From NCBI GenBank assembly GCA_902790525.1, contig CADASI010000001.1:1-64000 (forward strand): DNA of 64,000 nt, in the 5' to 3' direction. The position numbers were made by a program, and so were the translations under genes. Under the pieces are notes generated by a model. That model was not told the DNA's origin, did not search any database, and saw only the letters and a program-made list of their open reading frames with translations. Each line of letters starts with the position of its first letter. The stretch's first letter is position 1. Below, piece after piece: positions 59,535-64,000 of the stretch. Source of the stretch: an uncultured Eubacteriales bacterium (lineage in GTDB: Bacteria; Bacillota; Clostridia; Christensenellales; Aristaeellaceae).

Positions 59535-61119
59535 CAGGCATAAGAAGTGCCGATTTATGCTGCCGACCTCACATTATGACAAGGCGCGCGCGGATCACGC
59601 TGTCAACTTCATCCAGTCACTGAAGCACACAAAAGGTATATGGGCCGGAAAGCCGTTTTTTCTTTTCGATTGGCAGGAGCAGATCATCAGGGATTTGTTC
59701 GGAACGATCAAGCCCAACGGATACCGGCAATTCAACACGGCCTTCGTAGAGATCTGCAAGAAAGCCGGAAAGTCCGAACTGGCCGCCGCCGTGGCTCTGT
59801 ACATGCTGGCCGGGGATGGTGAGGAAGGCGCGGAAATCTACGGTTGTGCCAATGACCGACAACAGGCCTCCATTGTGTTCGACGTAGCGAAGGACATGGT
59901 TCTCCAATGCCCGGCGCTGTTGAAGCGCGTGAAGATTGTGGAGAGCCAGAAGCGCATCGTCTACCTGCCTACCCGGTCCATCTACCAGGCGCTCTCCTCC
60001 GAGGTCGCCTCGAAATACGGATACAATGTCCACGCCTGTATCTTCGACGAATTGCTGGGCCAGCCGAATCGGAAGTTGTTCGACGTCATGACGAAGGGTT
60101 CCGGCGCTGCCCGAAAACAGCCACTGAACTTCGTCATTACAACGGCAGGCTCGGACAAGAATTCCATCTGCTATGAGGTACATTCCAAGGCCATCGATAT
60201 CCTGGAAGGCAGGAAGCACGATCCCACATTCTATCCGGTCGTGTATTCCATTCCCAACGAGGCCGACTGGACCGATCCGAAGGTGTGGAAGGCCGTCAAT
60301 CCGTCCCTCGGCAAGACGGTGGATTTAGAATACTACAAATCCGCCTGTGCCTCCGCGCAGCAGAATCCCGCTGAGGAGATGCAGTTCCGGCAGTTCCACC
60401 TTTGCCAGTGGACAAACGCGACCACGCGATGGATGCCAATGGACAAGTGGGACGCCTGCGCGTTTCCCGTCGATCCGGAACACCTGCGCGGGCGCACTTG
60501 CTATGGCGGCCTGGACCTCTCGTCCACGACGGATATCACCGCCTTCGTCCTGGTATTTCCGCCCGAAGATGAGGACGGGAAGTATGAAATCCTCCCTTTC
60601 TTCTGGCTGCCGGAAGAATCCATTGATCTGCGCGTGAAGCGGGATCATGTTCCTTACGACATCTGGCAGCGCGAGGGCCTGGTATATACCACCGAGGGAA
60701 ATGTGATCCACTATGGCTTCATCGAGGAATTCATCGAGGAACTCGGCACCCGATATCACATCGCGGAAATCGCCTTCGACCGCTGGGGCGCGGTTCAAAT
60801 GACGCAGAACCTGGAAGGGCTGGGCTTTACCGTCGTGCCTTTCGGCCAGGGCTACAAGGACATGTCGCCACCCACCAAGGAACTGATGAAGCTGGTCCTG
60901 GAACAGAAGATTGCCCATAGCGGACACCCTGTACTGCGCTGGATGGTTGACAATGTCACCATCCGCACCGATCCGGCGGGCAACATCAAGGCGGATAAGG
61001 AAAAATCGACCGAGAAAATTGACGGGGCCATCGCAACGATCATGGCGCTGGATCGGGCGATCCGGCATGAAGGCGACGGCTCCTCGGTATATGACGAAAG
61101 GGGTTTGTTGTTCATATGA
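59527..61119 (+). CDS. Terminase large subunit
   Basis: 530 residues. ATPase part: Walker A-type KKAGKSE at about 78-84, Walker B CIFDELL at about 171. Nuclease part: GGLDLSSTTDITAF at about 326 (first metal Asp), then AFDRWGA and a C-terminal DGAIATIMALDRA. It packages DNA with TerS. The ATG at 59527 follows a GTG at 59518; both have poor ribosome sites. It overlaps the portal gene by 4 bp. Confidence 0.93.
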   Translation: MANRHKKCRFMLPTSHYDKARADHAVNFIQSLKHTKGIWAGKPFFLFDWQEQIIRDLFGTIKPNGYRQFNTAFVEICKKAGKSELAAAVALYMLAGDGEEGAEIYGCANDRQQASIVFDVAKDMVLQCPALLKRVKIVESQKRIVYLPTRSIYQALSSEVASKYGYNVHACIFDELLGQPNRKLFDVMTKGSGAARKQPLNFVITTAGSDKNSICYEVHSKAIDILEGRKHDPTFYPVVYSIPNEADWTDPKVWKAVNPSLGKTVDLEYYKSACASAQQNPAEEMQFRQFHLCQWTNATTRWMPMDKWDACAFPVDPEHLRGRTCYGGLDLSSTTDITAFVLVFPPEDEDGKYEILPFFWLPEESIDLRVKRDHVPYDIWQREGLVYTTEGNVIHYGFIEEFIEELGTRYHIAEIAFDRWGAVQMTQNLEGLGFTVVPFGQGYKDMSPPTKELMKLVLEQKIAHSGHPVLRWMVDNVTIRTDPAGNIKADKEKSTEKIDGAIATIMALDRAIRHEGDGSSVYDERGLLFI

Positions 61120-62399
61120 GTGTGTTCAAGAATCTGTTTCGGGCGCGGGACAAGCCCGGCAGCAAGCCGGCGGTCTCCGATTCCCTGAACGGAAGCGCAT
61201 ATTCCTTCCTGTTCGGCGGCACCGTCGCAGGGAAGAACGTCAATGAACGCTCGGCCATGCAGATGTCGGCGGTATATGCCTGCGTGCGCATCCTGGCCGA
61301 GGCAATTGCCGCGCTGCCGCTGCATTTCTACCAGTACAACGCCATGGGCGGCAAGGAAAAAGCCCTGGGTCATCCGCTGTATGCCATCCTCCACGACGAG
61401 CCGAATCCGGAAATGACGGCTTTCTCTTTCAGGGAAACCCTCATGACCCACCTGCTCCTGTGGGGGAACGCTTTCGCACAAATCATCCGAAATGGGCGAG
61501 GTGAGGTCCTCGGCCTCTATCCGCTGATGCCGGATCGAATGACGGTGGATCGGGATGCCCGTGGGCGCATTTATTACACATATACCCGGTCGGATTCAGA
61601 TGGCAACACCCTCGGGAAGCAGTCTTCTGTGCTATTGATGCCGGAGGATGTTTTTCATATCCCTGGCCTCGGCTTTGATGGCCTCGTGGGTTATAGTCCC
61701 ATCGCCATGGCAAAGCAGGCGGTGGGCCTGGGACTTGCCTGCGACGAATACGGCGCAGCCTTCTACCAGAACGGCGCGCAGCCGGGCGGTGTGCTGGAGC
61801 ATCCGGGCGTCGTGAAGAATCCCCAGCGGGTCCGGGATTCCTGGAATGCGATCTATCAGGGCGCGCGCAACGCACACAAGATCGCCATCCTAGAAGAGGG
61901 CATGTCGTACAAGCCCATCACGATTAATCCGCAGGAGGCACAATTTCTGGAGACGCGCAAGTACCAGATCGACGAGATTGCGCGCATATTCCGCGTTCCT
62001 CCCCACATGGTGGGGGACTTGGAAAAATCCTCGTTTTCGAACATCGAGCAACAGTCCCTGGAATTCGTGAAGTACACGCTGGCCCCATGGATCTCCCGCT
62101 GGGAGCAGACGATCCATAGGACGCTGCTGCTGCCATCGGAGAAGCCACAGTTTTTCGCGCGATTCAATGTGGAGGGGCTGCTTCGCGGCGACTATCAGTC
62201 CCGCATGAGTGGATATGCCGTGGCCAGGCAGAATGGCTGGATGAGCGCCAACGACATCCGGGAACTCGAAAACCTTGACCGTATTCCGGCAGAGGCCGGA
62301 GGCGATCTGTACCTCATCAACGGCAACATGACCAGGCTGGAAGATGCCGGGATCTTTGCCGCTGATTTCCCCAAGACCGACAAGGAGGTCGAAACTTGA
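61116..62399 (+). CDS. Portal protein (HK97 type)
   Basis: 427 residues. The phage portal family pattern is clear: SAVYACVRILAEAIAALPLHFY near the start, HPLYAILHDEPNPEMT, GNAFAQIIRNGRGEVLGLYPL, then IPGLGFDGLVGYSPIAMAK and a FRVPPHMVG segment. Forms the dodecameric entry channel for DNA. It overlaps terL and the protease gene by 4 bp each. Confidence 0.93.
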   Translation: MSVFKNLFRARDKPGSKPAVSDSLNGSAYSFLFGGTVAGKNVNERSAMQMSAVYACVRILAEAIAALPLHFYQYNAMGGKEKALGHPLYAILHDEPNPEMTAFSFRETLMTHLLLWGNAFAQIIRNGRGEVLGLYPLMPDRMTVDRDARGRIYYTYTRSDSDGNTLGKQSSVLLMPEDVFHIPGLGFDGLVGYSPIAMAKQAVGLGLACDEYGAAFYQNGAQPGGVLEHPGVVKNPQRVRDSWNAIYQGARNAHKIAILEEGMSYKPITINPQEAQFLETRKYQIDEIARIFRVPPHMVGDLEKSSFSNIEQQSLEFVKYTLAPWISRWEQTIHRTLLLPSEKPQFFARFNVEGLLRGDYQSRMSGYAVARQNGWMSANDIRELENLDRIPAEAGGDLYLINGNMTRLEDAGIFAADFPKTDKEVET

Positions 62400-63247
62400 A
62401 GAAATTCTGGAACTGGGTTCGGGATGAAACCGAACCGCAGGAGCGCACACTGCGCCTGGAGGGCACCATCGCCGAGGAAAGCTGGTTCGATGATGATATC
62501 ACCCCGGCCATCTTCCGCGAGGAACTGTTCGCGGATGCCGGTCCCATCACGGTGTGGATCAACTCGCCGGGCGGCGATTGCGTCGCGGCTGCACAAATCT
62601 ACAATATGCTCATGGACTATCCCCATGACATCACGGTGAAGGTGGACGGCATCGCGGCCAGCGCGGCTTCGGTCATCGCCATGGCCGGGACCCGCGTCAT
62701 CATGACGCCAGTCTCTCTCATGATGATCCACAATCCGCTGACCGTTGCCATGGGCGACAGCGATGAAATGCGCCGGGCCATCCAGCTGCTGGACGAGGTG
62801 AAGGAGAGCATCCTCAACGCCTATGAGATCAAGACCGGCCTTTCGAGGGCACGCCTTTCCCATCTCATGGACGGCGAGACGTGGATGAACGCGAAGAAGG
62901 CGCTGGAGCTCGGCTTCTGCGACGAGATCGCATTCCAACCCCAGGCGGAGGAACCGGTGGAAAACAGCTTCACCTTTTCCCGCCGGGCCGTGACCAATTG
63001 CCTGATGGACAAGCTCCGCGCGCGGATGGAAAGCCTGCGTGCCATAAGCGCGGGCACCCACGGCACAGCCGATCCGACAGCCGAACCTGTGGCGGATCAG
63101 CCTGAACCCTCTGAACCTGATACATTCAATTCTGCGAACGCGGAGCCTCCGAAGCCGGAAGCACCGCGTTTCGTCGTTTCGGACAATGATCCGAAAATGC
63201 AACTCATTCGCTATCAACTACTCTGGGAGGGACTTCCACATGAATAG
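62396..63247 (+). CDS. ClpP-like prohead protease
   Basis: 283 residues. ClpP-type serine protease: NSPGGDCVAAAQIYNML, GIAASAASVIAMAG (Ser at about 88), MIHNP (His at about 111), then GLSRARLSHLMDGETWM and the catalytic Asp region ALELGFCDEI. It matures the capsid and possibly supplies scaffold function in its acidic tail. TTG start with AAGGAGG at good spacing, overlapping the portal stop. Confidence 0.92.
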   Translation: MKKFWNWVRDETEPQERTLRLEGTIAEESWFDDDITPAIFREELFADAGPITVWINSPGGDCVAAAQIYNMLMDYPHDITVKVDGIAASAASVIAMAGTRVIMTPVSLMMIHNPLTVAMGDSDEMRRAIQLLDEVKESILNAYEIKTGLSRARLSHLMDGETWMNAKKALELGFCDEIAFQPQAEEPVENSFTFSRRAVTNCLMDKLRARMESLRAISAGTHGTADPTAEPVADQPEPSEPDTFNSANAEPPKPEAPRFVVSDNDPKMQLIRYQLLWEGLPHE

Positions 63248-64000
63248 GATTCTGGAACTGCGCGAAAAGCGCGCAAAGCTGTGGGATGCCGCCAAGGCAT
63301 TCCTGGATACCCATCGTGCCGCCGACGATACCATGACCGCCGAAGACCACGCCACCTATCAGCGCATGGAGGACGAGGTGATCGATCTCGGCAAGCAGAT
63401 CGAGAGCCTGGAGCGCCGGGCCGCCATCGAGAGCGAGATGGCCAGACCCGTCAACACTCCGATCACCGACCGCCCGGATACCGCGCCGAAGCCCGAGAAG
63501 CAGGGCCTGGCCTCGGATGCCTACCGCGAGGCCTTCTGGACCGCCATGCGCGGCAACAAGATCACCTCGGAGATCTTCAATTCCCTGCAGATCGGTACCG
63601 ATTCCAAGGGCGGCTATCTCGTGCCCGACGAGTATCAGCGCACCCTGATCGAAGCCCTGGAGGATCAGAACATCATCCGCGGCCTGGCCCATGTGATCAC
63701 CACGTCCTCCGGCGACCGCAAGATCCCCGTCGTGGCGAGCAAGGGCACCGCGTCTTGGATCGATGAGGAGGCGCAGTATCCCGAGAGCGACAACGCCTTC
63801 AACCTGATCTCCATTGGCGCGTTCAAGCTGGCGACCATGATCAAGGTGTCGGAAGAGCTGCTCAACGACTCCGTATTCGACATCCCCACCTATATTGCCC
63901 GCGAATTCGCCCGCCGCGTGGGTGCCGCCGAAGAGGAAGCCTTCATCTCCGGCAACGGCTCCGGCAAGCCCCTCGGCCTTCTGGCCGCGACCGGCGGCGC
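63240..64000 (+). CDS. Major capsid protein (HK97 type), 3' end outside window
   Basis: The first 253 residues are visible. An N-terminal coiled-coil delta domain (about 1-75) precedes the mature part, which starts near AYREAFWTAMRG and continues through FNSLQIGTDSKGGYLVPDEYQ, TSSGDRKIPVV and FARRVGAAEEEAFISGNGSGKPLGL, all standard for HK97-fold capsids. It overlaps the protease gene by 8 bp. Confidence 0.93.
   Translation, partial: MNRILELREKRAKLWDAAKAFLDTHRAADDTMTAEDHATYQRMEDEVIDLGKQIESLERRAAIESEMARPVNTPITDRPDTAPKPEKQGLASDAYREAFWTAMRGNKITSEIFNSLQIGTDSKGGYLVPDEYQRTLIEALEDQNIIRGLAHVITTSSGDRKIPVVASKGTASWIDEEAQYPESDNAFNLISIGAFKLATMIKVSEELLNDSVFDIPTYIAREFARRVGAAEEEAFISGNGSGKPLGLLAATGG

Larger units (their letters stand above)
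34568..64000. mobile_element. Siphovirus-type prophage (left part; right end beyond window)
   Basis: Lysogeny block, SOS-type repressor, replication cluster, terminase, portal, protease and capsid genes follow each other in normal phage order. No integrase or att site is seen, so the left end is approximate. The element may reach back to tRNA-Asn at 11.7 kb, because a cassette promoter of the prophage type also occurs at 16.2 kb. Confidence 0.8.

Overview
The window looks like a chromosome segment of an anaerobic, GC-rich member of the Clostridia, probably from a gut or rumen. The evidence is AGGAGG-type ribosome binding sites throughout, a biotin-dependent sodium-pump decarboxylase, CapA-type surface proteins, and phage genes of the kind seen in gut Firmicutes. 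No rRNA or other taxonomic marker is present, so the assignment stays at class level.

1-11.5 kb is host core with strong G/C at third codon positions. It holds the end of a biotin carrier gene, oadB and a 5S-type carboxyltransferase, two tandem CapA-family genes, a TtcA-like thiolase, a small exported protein and a PEP-synthase-like protein. A tRNA-Ala (minus) and a tRNA-Asn (plus) close this part. The base composition changes after tRNA-Asn, at about 11.7 kb.

11.7-34.5 kb is an AT-richer accessory island. The minus-strand left part carries an exported protein, a UvrD-like helicase, a MazG-like pyrophosphohydrolase, a protein of unknown function and an SprT-like metalloprotease. A WYL-domain regulator is divergent from an eight-gene operon: a 1,162-residue repeat protein, an HNH nuclease, brxP, brxC, pglZ, a zinc-ribbon microprotein, brxL and a cysteine desulfurase. 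The brxP-brxC-pglZ-brxL core is the gene set named BREX type 4. No methyltransferase is present. BrxP combines a DndC-like PP-loop domain, Fe-S motifs and a DUF4007-like domain, and it sits with a cysteine desulfurase, so sulfur-based DNA marking is the likely chemistry (inference).

34.5-64 kb is a siphovirus-type prophage, cut off by the window end. It has a minus-strand lysogeny block with an S24 repressor, a divergent Y-family polymerase, then the replication genes (SNF2 helicase, Pol A, primase-helicase, VRR-NUC, ArpU-like regulator), HNH, TerS, and, about 9.8 kb later, TerL, portal, ClpP-like protease and the start of the capsid gene. The gap between TerS and TerL holds a DNA-modification group (ParB, Mom, PAPS reductase, ParB-methylase), a tRNA-like element, and an array of small genes. 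In that array eight near-identical promoter elements (TTGTCT, exactly 17 bp, TAACAC, then CACTCACTCACA) each drive one or two small genes, mostly followed by a terminator. A ninth copy drives a gene at 16.1 kb in the BREX island. This suggests that island and prophage share regulation or are one mobile unit. No integrase is visible, so the outer boundaries are unknown.
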